NCBI GenBank assembly: GCA_020832235.1
Contig: JAFIEZ010000008.1
Span: 1 to 64,000, forward strand
Direction of reading: 5' to 3'
Source: Bacteroidota bacterium
GTDB taxonomy: Bacteria; Bacteroidota; Rhodothermia; Balneolales; HLUCCA01
Length of the DNA: 64,000 nt
The notes beneath the pieces were generated by a model. It searched no databases, had not been told where the DNA came from, and saw only the letters and a list, made by a program, of their open reading frames with translations. Of this stretch, positions 35,596 through 45,177 are shown one piece after another. Made by a program: the position numbers and the translations under genes. Numbering within the stretch: the first letter of the stretch is position 1; every line of letters begins with the position of its first letter.

Positions 35596-37998
35596 ATGTC
35601 ATCAAATAGTGTCGTTGTGGGCAAGGGCAAAGTCCCTACTACCCAAAAAGTTGCGTTTGGTCTTGGTATGCTGGCAAATCAAATGTTTCCGGCAGCGCTG
35701 GGAATATTTATGGTGGTATTGGTACAGGATTTGGGCTTTCCCGGATGGATGTGGGCTGCCATCTACTTCTTCCCAAGAATATTTGATTCTATTACCGACC
35801 CCATTATGGGGTATATCTCCGATAACACCCGGTCGGTTTGGGGACGGCGACGACCGTATGTGTTTATTGGTGCCATTATTATGGGTCTGGCATTTATTGC
35901 CATGTGGCAGTTGTATAGAGAAAGCGGGTTGGAGTACAACTTTATCTACTTCATGACCTGGTCGTTCATATTCTATTTGGGCCTTACCATATTTAGTGTG
36001 CCTTACGTGGCGATGGGCTACGAAATGAGCGACGATTTCCACGAGCGTACATCCATCATGGCTACGGCACAATGGATAGGACAATGGGCTTGGGTTATTG
36101 CGCCCTGGTTCTGGGTAATTATGTACGATCCAAATTGGTTTCCGAATGCAGATACTGCTACCCGTACGCTTGCCATTTATGTTGGGGTGGGCTGTGCCAT
36201 ACTGGCCATGATACCGGCGATATTCATCAAGAGTACATCCACTAAATACGACGAGAGTCTGGCCAAATTGAGCTTTGCAGGCATTGGCGACAGCTTGCTT
36301 CAAATTTTTAAAGGATTTAAAGAAGCGTTTCAGTCCCGACCTTTCCGCAAGCTTTGTATTTCTACCTTCTTCATTTTCAATGCGTTTAACACGGTAGCCG
36401 CATTTTCCTTTTTCATTGTAGTCTATCATTTATTTGGAGGAGATGCTCCATCAGCAGGTATCTGGCCAACATTATTCGGTAGTTTGGGCGCACTGGTAAC
36501 CACCTTTTTGGTTATCCCCATTGTCGCCTGGATGTCGAAAAAGATGGGTAAAAAACGGGCATTCTTGCTATCACAAGGGATATCTATTTTTGGCTACATC
36601 TTGCTGTGGTTTTTGTTTATACCCGGCAAACCCTACATGTTTATTTTCGCGCTTCCGTTCTTTTCATTCGGAATCGGTAGTTTATTTACGCTGATGATGT
36701 CGATGACCGCCGATGTCTGTGATCTCGACGAGCTTAACACCGGTAAACGTCGGGAAGGTATATTCGGCGCTATTTATTGGTGGATGGTTAAATTTGGTTT
36801 TGCCATTGCCGGAGGACTTAGCGGCCTCATCATATCGTACGTCGGACTGGATCCCGGTGCTATTGAGCAGCCGGAAGGAGCGGTTACAGGCTTGCGGTTA
36901 TTTTTCTCCGGTGTGCCTATAGGAGGTACCCTCATCGCGATGTTTATCATGCGAAATTATGATCTGGATGAGGCGCGGGCTCGTGAAATTCAGGCTGAAC
37001 TGGCAATGAGAAAAGCTGAAAAGCCAACAGCCTACACCAAATTGCGTCTGTTGCCCAAACTGGGTGTGGAAGGCATGTCCAAGTCCGAAATCTTGAATCA
37101 ATTTCCGCAATTTTTCCATACGCCCCTCGACATAAGCAGTATGAGTAAAAATGCCCTGCGTCGGCAGTTTAATAAACAGCTTGAGGGAGGCATACATGGA
37201 ATTTGTTTTAGTGCCTACACCGAAGGGCAAGATCCACGAGATATGATCACAGCCGATCAAATCCGACGTAGGCTTAAACTTGTGAAGCCCTACACCAAAT
37301 GGATACGAACCTTCTCGTGTACAAATGGACACGAGTTGATTCCCCAAATTGCCAGGGAGATGGGTTTGAAAACGTTTGTTGGTGCATGGATAAGCAAAGA
37401 TCCCGAACAAAATGAGCGCGAACTACAGTCGCTCATAGCTTTGGCTGGAAAAGGCGTTGCTGATATCGCCGCCGTTGGAAACGAGGTATTATACCGTGGT
37501 GATTTATCCCAACAAGCCTTGCTTGATTACATAGACCGCGCAAAACAAGCCATACCTAAAGTACCGGTAACCACCGTAGATGCGTACTTCGAATTCATTA
37601 ATAATCCTGCACTGGTTGAGGCCTGTGATGTTATACCCATCAACTGTTATCCTTTCTGGGAGGGCAGCAGCGTAGAGCACGCAGCATTGTATCTACAGGA
37701 GATGTACCGAAAAACCAAAGAAGTTGCCAAAGGGAAACGCATTATCATTGCAGAAACCGGCTGGCCAAGTAAGGGTGAGCCAATTGATGATGCGATTCCA
37801 TCTGAAGACAACTATATTCGATATTTCCTGGAGTCGCAATCATGGGCAACGCACCTGAAAGTAGATTGTTTTCATTTCTCATCTCATGATGAGTCATGGA
37901 AAATACATGCCGAGGGCTGGGCCGGTACTTCCTGGGGAATTTGGGATGTTAACGACAAGCTCAAATTCACGGCTTCAGATCCGGCAAAAAAACCATAA
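35596..37998 (+). CDS. MFS/GPH sugar transporter fused to a GH17 domain
   Basis: The 800-residue product joins two enzymes. Residues about 15-460 form a 12-helix transporter of the glycoside-pentoside-hexuronide (GPH, MelB-like) type: ARG-free start, RIFDSITDPIMGYISDNTRS and GRRRPYVFIGA are its marks. A charged, helical linker of about 70 residues (DEARAREIQAELAMRKAEK) leads to a complete GH17 barrel (about 530-790) with Glu630 in AAVGNEV and Glu720 in IIAETGWPSKGE. Twelve helices put both ends in the cytosol, so the hydrolase would meet oligosaccharide as it enters. The GH17 part is close to the free-standing enzyme at 38181. Confidence 0.85.
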   Translation: MSSNSVVVGKGKVPTTQKVAFGLGMLANQMFPAALGIFMVVLVQDLGFPGWMWAAIYFFPRIFDSITDPIMGYISDNTRSVWGRRRPYVFIGAIIMGLAFIAMWQLYRESGLEYNFIYFMTWSFIFYLGLTIFSVPYVAMGYEMSDDFHERTSIMATAQWIGQWAWVIAPWFWVIMYDPNWFPNADTATRTLAIYVGVGCAILAMIPAIFIKSTSTKYDESLAKLSFAGIGDSLLQIFKGFKEAFQSRPFRKLCISTFFIFNAFNTVAAFSFFIVVYHLFGGDAPSAGIWPTLFGSLGALVTTFLVIPIVAWMSKKMGKKRAFLLSQGISIFGYILLWFLFIPGKPYMFIFALPFFSFGIGSLFTLMMSMTADVCDLDELNTGKRREGIFGAIYWWMVKFGFAIAGGLSGLIISYVGLDPGAIEQPEGAVTGLRLFFSGVPIGGTLIAMFIMRNYDLDEARAREIQAELAMRKAEKPTAYTKLRLLPKLGVEGMSKSEILNQFPQFFHTPLDISSMSKNALRRQFNKQLEGGIHGICFSAYTEGQDPRDMITADQIRRRLKLVKPYTKWIRTFSCTNGHELIPQIAREMGLKTFVGAWISKDPEQNERELQSLIALAGKGVADIAAVGNEVLYRGDLSQQALLDYIDRAKQAIPKVPVTTVDAYFEFINNPALVEACDVIPINCYPFWEGSSVEHAALYLQEMYRKTKEVAKGKRIIIAETGWPSKGEPIDDAIPSEDNYIRYFLESQSWATHLKVDCFHFSSHDESWKIHAEGWAGTSWGIWDVNDKLKFTASDPAKKP

Positions 37999-38180
37999 CA
38001 AGTTGGTTAAGCCGTATTTAGAAACGATAAAAACCCTCAGAATTGTCGATATTGTTTACACATAGCAGTTATCATGGTCATCTGGATGAGCTGGGATACA
38101 GTCTTGTCGAACGTAAAGCAAAAAATAAAGCCGAATTGGTAATCCACCGCGGCGAACGTTAACATCAAGCATTATACATT

Positions 38181-39089
38181 ATGTCATTTCGTTCCGAAAA
38201 TTATTTAAACTACAAAGGTATTGAAACCCTTTCGGGTAATACGTATCTCAAAAATAAAACCGAAGAACAACGCAAAAAACTCTTCAGTGAAATTTTGGAA
38301 GAAGGCGTTCACGGATTTTGCTTCAGCCTGTACGAAGAAGGGCAAAAACCCGGTGATATTATATCTGAAGATCAAATTCGCAGACGCCTACGAATACTAA
38401 AGCCATACACATCCTGGGTTCGGTCTTTCTCCTGCACCGAGGGCAATGAATTGATACCACGGATCGCTAAGGAAATGGGTATAAAAACATTGGTTGGTGC
38501 GTGGCTTGGCAGCGATCTAGAAAAAAATAGGGAAGAGCTCGACGGATTGATTGCCTTGGCAAATGAAGGGCTTGTAGATGTTGCAGCTGTCGGTAATGAA
38601 GTATTATACCGAAAAGACCTAAGCGAAGAAGAGCTGCTGGCATATATCAATGAAATAAAAGAAGTATTGCCGGGTAGAATTCCCGTTGGCTATGTGGATG
38701 CATACTATGAGTTTGTTCAAAGACCTGCAATTTCCGATGCCTGCGACGTGATTCTGTGTAACTGCTATCCCTATTGGGAGGGAACGCCATTCGAGTACGC
38801 TTACGATCACATGAAGCATATGTATGATTTAGCTGTGCAGGCCGGCAAGGGTAAACCCGTTATGGTTACCGAAACCGGCTGGCCCAGCAAGGGTGAAGGA
38901 CTTGGCGGCGCCATGCCTTCCCACGAAAACGCCCGCGATTATTTTATCAACGCGCAGTTATGGTCGGCCAAGGATGACATCCCCATGTTCTATTTTGCAT
39001 CCTTTGACGAGGCCTGGAAGGTCGGCGCCGAAGGCGAAGTTGGAGGGTACTGGGGTATTTGGGACAGCAAAGAAAAGCTCAAATTCTGA
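38181..39089 (+). CDS. Cytosolic GH17 enzyme, paralogue of the fused domain
   Basis: The 302-residue product has no signal peptide. Its sequence runs parallel to the GH17 half of the upstream fusion: LEEGVHGFCFSLYEEGQKPGDIISEDQIRRRL versus the fusion's matching line, ending FYFASFDEAWK and YWGIWDSKEKLKF. The donor is Glu140 (AAVGNEVLYR) and the nucleophile Glu231 (MVTETGWPSKGEG). It looks like a tandem duplicate of that domain, or the source from which the fusion arose. It probably trims imported beta-1,3-gluco-oligosaccharides. Confidence 0.88.
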   Translation: MSFRSENYLNYKGIETLSGNTYLKNKTEEQRKKLFSEILEEGVHGFCFSLYEEGQKPGDIISEDQIRRRLRILKPYTSWVRSFSCTEGNELIPRIAKEMGIKTLVGAWLGSDLEKNREELDGLIALANEGLVDVAAVGNEVLYRKDLSEEELLAYINEIKEVLPGRIPVGYVDAYYEFVQRPAISDACDVILCNCYPYWEGTPFEYAYDHMKHMYDLAVQAGKGKPVMVTETGWPSKGEGLGGAMPSHENARDYFINAQLWSAKDDIPMFYFASFDEAWKVGAEGEVGGYWGIWDSKEKLKF

Positions 39090-39201
39090 TCGGACGGACG
39101 TTGTGCTGAGTTCATACCATCTGTTCAGAGCAACCACCTGTAAACTAAGCCTTACGTTGCTCAAATAAGCTCCATTTAACTGTAATTCAATCGCGTATTC
39201 G

Positions 39202-40161
39202 ATGAAAAAATCAACCTTTGAACAGCTCGGCATTGCGCCGGGCAGGGCCATCTGCTATTCCGGATTTCGGGAAGGGCAGCATCCCGGTGGGGAATATCCT
39301 TCGTATGAGCAGGTTCTCGAAGACCTCCGACTGCTTCAGCCCCACTGGACCTACCTGCGCATGTACGATGTAGATGACCACGCCAAAACGGTTCTGGAGG
39401 TGATTACCCGCGAGAAGCTTCCGTTTAAACTGATGCTCGGAGCGTACATCGTAGCCGAGATGAATAATTTTAATTGTCCATGGGGCGGTGGAGTGTACTC
39501 CGAAGAACAGCTTCAGGCTAATGTGGAGCTTAATTCCAGCAAAATCGACCGGATGATTGAGTGGGCCAATGCCTATCCGGATGTTGTGATGTCGCTTTCG
39601 GTGGGTAACGAAGCCTGTGTGGAGTGGACCGACCACTATGTGCATGAAAACAGCGTACTGGAATATGTGCGCCGGGTTAAAGCAGGTGCACCTCAGCCCG
39701 TTACGTTCTGCGAGAACTATGTGCCCTGGCTGTACAAGCTTGAGAAGCTGGCCGCGGAGGTCGACTTCATCTCCATCCATACTTATCCGGTCTGGGAGTA
39801 CAAACACATTGATGAGGGACTAGCCTACACCAAAGAGAATTACTACGCCGTAGCGGATAAATATCCCGATACGCCGGTTATTATAACCGAAGCAGGATGG
39901 GCCACCAACTCCAACGGACAAGGTATTGATCCCGGTAATGTGAACGAAACCTATCAGAACATCTACTTCGAGAAGCTCGAAGCCTGGACCCGCGCAGAAG
40001 GCATTGTATCGTTTTTCTTTGAGGCCTTTGATGAGGACTGGAAAGGCTCGCCCGAGCCGCTCGAGCCCGAGAAACACTGGGGGGTATTTCACATCGACCG
40101 TACTCCGAAAATGGCTGTTCAAAAACTGTATGCCAAGATTCGTTCGAATACTTCTGTGTAG
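39202..40161 (+). CDS. Cytosolic GH17 enzyme, second type
   Basis: The 319-residue product lacks a signal peptide. GH17 residues are Glu137 in LSVGNEACVEW and Glu230 in VIITEAGWATNSN; the last strand reads FFFEAFDEDWK followed by a HWGVFH segment. It shares the AYIVAEMNN/ GAWIDAKN-type loop and the E-x-GWAT nucleophile context with the lipoprotein at 34218, so these two form one GH17 subtype and the fused and 302-residue copies form another. It is the last glucan gene; the downstream peptidase gene begins 179 bases later. Confidence 0.87.
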   Translation: MKKSTFEQLGIAPGRAICYSGFREGQHPGGEYPSYEQVLEDLRLLQPHWTYLRMYDVDDHAKTVLEVITREKLPFKLMLGAYIVAEMNNFNCPWGGGVYSEEQLQANVELNSSKIDRMIEWANAYPDVVMSLSVGNEACVEWTDHYVHENSVLEYVRRVKAGAPQPVTFCENYVPWLYKLEKLAAEVDFISIHTYPVWEYKHIDEGLAYTKENYYAVADKYPDTPVIITEAGWATNSNGQGIDPGNVNETYQNIYFEKLEAWTRAEGIVSFFFEAFDEDWKGSPEPLEPEKHWGVFHIDRTPKMAVQKLYAKIRSNTSV

Positions 40162-40340
40162 GTTCTCTGTTTGAGAGTACGAATTCAAGTTGTCTACTCC
40201 TGCAAATAAACGATTTCATCGTAATTCAGGAAATTTAGGTGGATTAGACCAGTTTTGAATTCTTACAGCAATTTACTTGATGGTGTGCATGGATTTGCTC
40301 AACTTGAGATCATCTTTTGTCACTCAATCTACGTACCACC

Positions 40341-42044
40341 ATGAATATCCTGATTATGCTGCTATTTGCCAGTATGGCCGCCGGAAACCCGTCTGAAGAC
40401 CGCGGAACTGAACCCCAATCTAAAAACTACACATCAGATCACCACGGCAGCTCAGCCCATCAGGCCCCTCAACAACCTCAGGTAGATAACCATACCTCCG
40501 AATCGCTCCACCACCGATTCTACCAGGCTTTTGAGCGTTTCGCCGACAGTACCATAACCGATCGGTTTTTCAAACAGGCCGACATCGACCCGCTCATTAA
40601 TCAACTCCACGACCACCCCGATTTTACCGTTCAGCAAGAGGGGGAGTCGGTTCAGGGCCGGCCGATTTATCTCGTGAAGTGGGGCAACGGACCGCAAACG
40701 GTGTTTATGTGGTCGCAGATGCATGGCAACGAGCCTACCGCCACGATGGCACTCATGGATGTGTTCAATTTTCTGGCATCCGACGGCGACCAGTTTGCCC
40801 ACCTTCGCCGGGAATGGTCGAGCGAGCTGACCCTTTTGTTCATGCCTATGGTTAATCCCGATGGCGCCGAGGTGTATCAACGTCGGAATGCGCTGGATGT
40901 CGACCTGAACCGGGACGCCCTGCGGTTGTCGAGTCCGGAGTCTGTTCTGCTCAAAGGCGTGCGTGATCGCTATAACGCCGTATTCGGATTCAACCTCCAC
41001 GACCAGAGTGTGTACTACGGCACCGATTCCGGTAATGATCCGGTAGCCATTGCCTTCCTCGCGCCGGCCTACAACGTTGAGAAAGAAACCAACGAGGTAC
41101 GGGAGCGCGCCAAGCGCCTCATCGGCATGATGCATCGCGACCTCCGCGCGTACATTCCGGGTCAGATTGCCCGCTACGATGATACCTTCGAACCCCGTGC
41201 CTTCGGCGACAACATGCAGCGCTGGGGAACATCCACCATTTTAATTGAGTCGGGCGGATTTCGGGAAGATCCCGAGAAACAATACCTGCGAAAACTGCAC
41301 TTTATGATGCTGTTGAGCTCATTTTCGTACATCGCCCGGGGCGATTACGCCTCCGCCGATATGCAGGAGTATCTGGATTTACCCATGAACCGGTTTAACG
41401 GGGTGTTTGGATATGTGCTTCGAAACGGAACCGTGGTGCCCGACGAGCGGATTGTTGCCCGGGCTGATGACCGGTCAGAAGTTGCCCCTGCAAATGCATC
41501 GCAAGAAGGTGTTCAACAGCGCGTTTCCAGAGCAGAAAAGACTGCTTCGGGCAGGTCCCGCGATAACCAAACATCAGCAAGTGACTCTGGCGAGGAAACC
41601 GCTGCCGGCTTCGTGCTCGACCTCGCTTTTCGTGCCCAGGAAATCCTCGGCACTCCAGCCTCCCTCGAACGCTACACCTGGCGTGTCTCCGATGTGGGTG
41701 ATGTATCCACCTTCGGCTCCTACGATGAATTTGACGCAGAGGGATTCGAAATTCGCAATATGAAGGTGTTTCCAGAGATTTTTGCCAACGTGGAAACGTT
41801 ACTGGAGCAGGACTGGCGCCGTTTACTTCGACAAGGATATGGGTATTTCAGGGTCTATGCGCTGGATCCGAATCGTGTGCTTCGCGACGCGCAACATTTG
41901 CCCTTCAGAGTACTCCTCGAAAACCAGCAACCTCCGGCCTTTCCACGCATCGGTGGGGATGTGGCGCTATCGCTGCAGCATGAAGACGGCAGGCACTATG
42001 TCTTCGCCAACGGGCAACTGCTTCGGCTCGACCGGCGGGAATAA
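40341..42044 (+). CDS. M14-family zinc carboxypeptidase, secreted
   Basis: About 567 residues from the ATG at 40341, chosen because it gives a clean signal peptide (MNILIMLLFASMAAG); a TTG at 40317 would add eight residues. The zinc site is visible as His128 and Glu131 in QMHGNEPT and a His in FGFNLHDQS; DVDLNRDA matches the substrate-carboxylate motif and TILIESGGF the catalytic Glu region. A low-complexity, Ala/Ser-rich insertion (about 390-425) splits the chain, followed by an unassigned C-terminal domain. It likely removes C-terminal residues from peptides in the periplasm. Its link to the glucan genes is only position. Confidence 0.82.
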   Translation: MNILIMLLFASMAAGNPSEDRGTEPQSKNYTSDHHGSSAHQAPQQPQVDNHTSESLHHRFYQAFERFADSTITDRFFKQADIDPLINQLHDHPDFTVQQEGESVQGRPIYLVKWGNGPQTVFMWSQMHGNEPTATMALMDVFNFLASDGDQFAHLRREWSSELTLLFMPMVNPDGAEVYQRRNALDVDLNRDALRLSSPESVLLKGVRDRYNAVFGFNLHDQSVYYGTDSGNDPVAIAFLAPAYNVEKETNEVRERAKRLIGMMHRDLRAYIPGQIARYDDTFEPRAFGDNMQRWGTSTILIESGGFREDPEKQYLRKLHFMMLLSSFSYIARGDYASADMQEYLDLPMNRFNGVFGYVLRNGTVVPDERIVARADDRSEVAPANASQEGVQQRVSRAEKTASGRSRDNQTSASDSGEETAAGFVLDLAFRAQEILGTPASLERYTWRVSDVGDVSTFGSYDEFDAEGFEIRNMKVFPEIFANVETLLEQDWRRLLRQGYGYFRVYALDPNRVLRDAQHLPFRVLLENQQPPAFPRIGGDVALSLQHEDGRHYVFANGQLLRLDRRE

Positions 42045-42060
42045 AACTACCAAAACTAAG

Positions 42061-42149
42061 TCAGGACGTAGTGCTTACCCGATGACAAGGGATGTCGGTT
42101 GGTGTGGCCGAACGATTATGCATTGAAAAGTTCGGCCACAAAGTCCTGA
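42061..42149. other. Structured intergenic element with nested stems
   Basis: TCAGGAC (42061-42067) pairs with GTCCTGA (42143-42149). Inside it GTGGCCGAAC (42104-42113) pairs with GTTCGGCCAC (42130-42139), a perfect 10-bp stem. A third weak stem (CCGA with TCGG near 42080-42099) could complete a three-way junction. It lies between the convergent ends of the peptidase and the small membrane protein. It may be a terminator for both, or a folded RNA. Confidence 0.5.
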
Positions 42150-42181
42150 TGATAGGTGTTCGGACTTGAATGCCATTAATT

Positions 42182-42694
42182 TTATGCGGGAAAATGCTCC
42201 TCATACATCTTAACGATGTAATTCTTCGGAGGCAGTATCAAAATGATATGAAACACCATGTAGGCCAGGGGTAAAAATGTCCCCCACATAATGGGGTTCA
42301 CTTGAGTGTATCCGTCCAGGGCTCCCATCAGGAAGCTAACCGCGCCCAATAATGCAGCCCCTTCAATGAGGGCTAACTGCACCAGCATGCCGGTACGGAT
42401 GTTATTTACAACCAGGTATGGATCTTTGATTCCTGCCCCGGGCTTGGCAAACTTCTTGAAAAGTATTCTGGAAACCGGGATGGTAATGGCAAAATAGATC
42501 AAGGTAATCTGCGCGAGTGTCCGGGCCAGATGGCCATCATTGAACGCATCAGCCGGAGGCATTTCCGCACTTAAATGGATGAAATACCCGATGCCATACA
42601 TAAACAAAACACCCAGAAGAAAGGATGCGGCGATAATGGTAAGTCCCTGATTAATCTGGGGTTCAATAGCTGCGGCGATGTCGTTTTTGTTCAT
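42182..42694 (-). CDS. Four-helix inner-membrane protein of unknown function
   Basis: The 170-residue product has about four hydrophobic helices (near residues 18-40, 58-82, 100-122 and 135-158) and the short loops of a small integral membrane protein. I recognise no family motif. It stands alone on the minus strand, convergent with the peptidase gene and divergent from the antiporter gene. Confidence 0.65.
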   Translation of the reverse strand: MNKNDIAAAIEPQINQGLTIIAASFLLGVLFMYGIGYFIHLSAEMPPADAFNDGHLARTLAQITLIYFAITIPVSRILFKKFAKPGAGIKDPYLVVNNIRTGMLVQLALIEGAALLGAVSFLMGALDGYTQVNPIMWGTFLPLAYMVFHIILILPPKNYIVKMYEEHFPA

Positions 42695-43140
42695 GGTACC
42701 TGAGCGTTTAGGTGAGTCAAAGTTCTGCCACTATACTACGAAATTAATCAACGAAATTAAATGTTCTTAAATCCGCCTTCAATGCACTCTGAAGTGCATT
42801 ATTTTGTAAAAAGGTTGAATAATGGCAACCAAATTCGAGGGAGCTGTTGAAAATTTTCATCCACCTCGTTAGATTCGAAATAGCCTAATTAATCATCAAA
42901 TGATTAAGCGGAGGACCCAAAATTTGGGGTGAATTTAGAGCAATCTGATAGGGCAATTCTCTCAGCCCGAACCCGTCAGCTAACTTCGTAGGCTTTGAGG
43001 GAAGCCAAGGGTACATCCTAGCGTGTCATCTTTGTCTTCTGAAACGTATAACCGACCAGAAGATTTGCACGTTACTCGTCCAATAATGTACTCTTCATTT
43101 GTTTGAGAGCTGCAAAGGTTCTGTTTTAGAAGGAAAAGCC
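42695..43140. other. Divergent intergenic region with an 8-bp inverted repeat
   Basis: About 445 bases, AT-rich, without a convincing gene. AATGCACT (42781-42788) and AGTGCATT (42793-42800) form a perfect inverted repeat with a 4-base loop, 90 bases before the minus-strand membrane protein start; an operator is possible. Nothing else stands out. Confidence 0.45.
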
Positions 43141-45177
43141 ATGTACAGCTACACCATCTCAATTGCATCTGAGCCTATACTCACGTTTGGCATTCTTTTG
43201 CTCATCATTCTCGTTGTCCCCATATTTTTTCAGCAAATTCGTTTACCAGGCATTGTAGGACTGCTGCTCGCAGGTACCATCATTGGTCCGAAAGGGTTCG
43301 GCTTGGTAGAAGCTGCCGGTGTAATTGATGTACTTGGCAAAGTCGGGCTCCTGTACCTGATGTTCCTGGCCGGACTCGAAATCAACCTCGACCAGTTCAA
43401 AAAGGAGCGCAAAAATACCCTGATTTTTGGCTCGCTCACGTTCCTCATACCCCAAATCGCCGGAACATTCATTTTCATGTGGATGGGGTATTCTGTTCCC
43501 GCATCCATCCTTATAGCCAGTATGTTTGCCTCCCACACTCTCGTGGCCTATCCCATAATTTCGCGTCTGGGACTGCTTAAGGAGAAGAGTGTTTCTGCTG
43601 CAGTAGGAGGCACCATTATCACCGATACCGTGGCGCTATTGGTTCTCGCGGTGGTTGCGCGCTCTGTTGATGGCGACCTGAATACACTGTTCTGGGTAAC
43701 ACTGATCGGACTCTTCCTGCTTTATCTGGTATTCATGTTTTTCGTGCTGCCGAAAGTCAGTTTTATCTTTTTCCGGTTCATCGGTGAAAAAGGCCGCTTT
43801 ACCTATGTCTATGTGATTGGCGTGATGCTGATTACATCCTGGATGGCAGAGGCTATTGGTATTGAAGCCATTGTTGGAGCGTTTCTGGCCGGACTCGCCC
43901 TGAATCCGCTGCTTTCGAACAAAGGTCCGCTCAAAAACAGGGTTGAATTCTTTGGAGACGCCTTTTTTATACCGCTATTCCTCATTTTTGTGGGGATGCA
44001 GGTAGATATTGAGGTCCTGACCAGCAATGTTGATGTATGGGTTGTCATGGGAGCGATGACCGCTACGGTAGTGGTTACGAAATGGCTCGCAGCCTTCGGG
44101 AGTTCTAAACTGCTTGGATTTTCCAACGATCAGGCATGGGTAATTTTCGGACTCACCAACTCACAGGCTGCCGCAACACTTGCTGCCGTTTTCGTTGGGA
44201 TGGAAGTTGGCCTGATAGGGGAGGAAATCCTGAATGGTGCCGTTATGATGATTTTAGTAACCTGCATTATTGGTCCGATGGTGGTTGAAAAGTATGGTCG
44301 CAGGCTTGCCGATGATGTGGTGCTTGAATCAGAGTCGGAGGTGCAGGTTCGTCAGCGTATTCTGGTTCCTTTGGCCAATCCTGCTACTACGGCACGCCTG
44401 ATTGAGTTCGCCGCCAACCTTAAAACCGAAGGGCAGAATCCCATATTCCCGTTGACGGTAATCAATACCTATAAGGATGCCGACAATCAGCGTGAGCGGG
44501 CTGCCAAAACACTGGAAATTGCAAAGGGACATATTTTTGCCGTTAACAGTCAGGCAAGTCCGGTTGTAGAGACGAATCTCAACATTGCCGAAGGTATCGC
44601 CAACGCCGCGAAGAGGAATTCCATTACCGATATTGTAATTGGCTGGAATGGTGTTATTTCAACGCCGATCAGAATTTTCGGCAGTATTCTGGATCAGGTT
44701 TTGATGTCGACCCGTCAGCAGGTATACATCTGCAAGCTGACCAAACCGGTAACGACTTACCGTAAACTGGTACTATTGGTACAGCCCAACACCTTAACGG
44801 GCAGAAGCTTTCTGATACTGCTGGAATCCATTTTGAAGCTTGCCGAAAACCTGAAAACCAGCGTTGAAATTGTGCATCTCGATGAAGACGAGGGGAAAAT
44901 TCAGCGCGATTTGTATCTGATTACAACGGAAGTCAGTGTGACGCTGAAGCCGGTTTCTAATCTAAACCAGACAATTCCCGATACCATTGATGGATTAAAT
45001 GAAGATGAACTGCTGGTCGTGGCAAGTTCTCGATCCGGTAAATCGGACTGGAATCAGGGTATTAATTTCATCCCCAGGCTCATGTCTTCACAAAAACCGG
45101 ATGCCAGCTTTATTGTAGCATTTCCACATTCGCAGGTTGAAGATGACACCTATATGGACATCCTCTACTCGAATTAG
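43141..45177 (+). CDS. CPA2-type cation:proton antiporter with C-terminal universal-stress-like region
   Basis: About 678 residues from the ATG at 43141, which has an AGAAGGAA ribosome site; the upstream start adds 14 residues. Residues about 10-385 form the 12-13-helix antiporter (IRLPGIVGLLLAGTIIGPKG, LYLMFLAGLEINLDQFK, IVGAFLAGLALNPLLSN). The remaining 290 residues resemble tandem universal-stress-protein-like folds (RQRILVPLANPATTARLIEFAANL ... DIVIGWNG). It should exchange Na+ or K+ for protons across the inner membrane, useful in salt or pH stress; which ion is not readable. Confidence 0.85.
   Translation: MYSYTISIASEPILTFGILLLIILVVPIFFQQIRLPGIVGLLLAGTIIGPKGFGLVEAAGVIDVLGKVGLLYLMFLAGLEINLDQFKKERKNTLIFGSLTFLIPQIAGTFIFMWMGYSVPASILIASMFASHTLVAYPIISRLGLLKEKSVSAAVGGTIITDTVALLVLAVVARSVDGDLNTLFWVTLIGLFLLYLVFMFFVLPKVSFIFFRFIGEKGRFTYVYVIGVMLITSWMAEAIGIEAIVGAFLAGLALNPLLSNKGPLKNRVEFFGDAFFIPLFLIFVGMQVDIEVLTSNVDVWVVMGAMTATVVVTKWLAAFGSSKLLGFSNDQAWVIFGLTNSQAAATLAAVFVGMEVGLIGEEILNGAVMMILVTCIIGPMVVEKYGRRLADDVVLESESEVQVRQRILVPLANPATTARLIEFAANLKTEGQNPIFPLTVINTYKDADNQRERAAKTLEIAKGHIFAVNSQASPVVETNLNIAEGIANAAKRNSITDIVIGWNGVISTPIRIFGSILDQVLMSTRQQVYICKLTKPVTTYRKLVLLVQPNTLTGRSFLILLESILKLAENLKTSVEIVHLDEDEGKIQRDLYLITTEVSVTLKPVSNLNQTIPDTIDGLNEDELLVVASSRSGKSDWNQGINFIPRLMSSQKPDASFIVAFPHSQVEDDTYMDILYSN

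Noticed and set aside
38036-38160. A short frame reading HGHLDELGYSLVERKAKNKAELVIHRGER between two glucan genes
   Set aside because: Its composition is protein-like and it may be a remnant, but about 38 codons without a good start or family match is too little to call.
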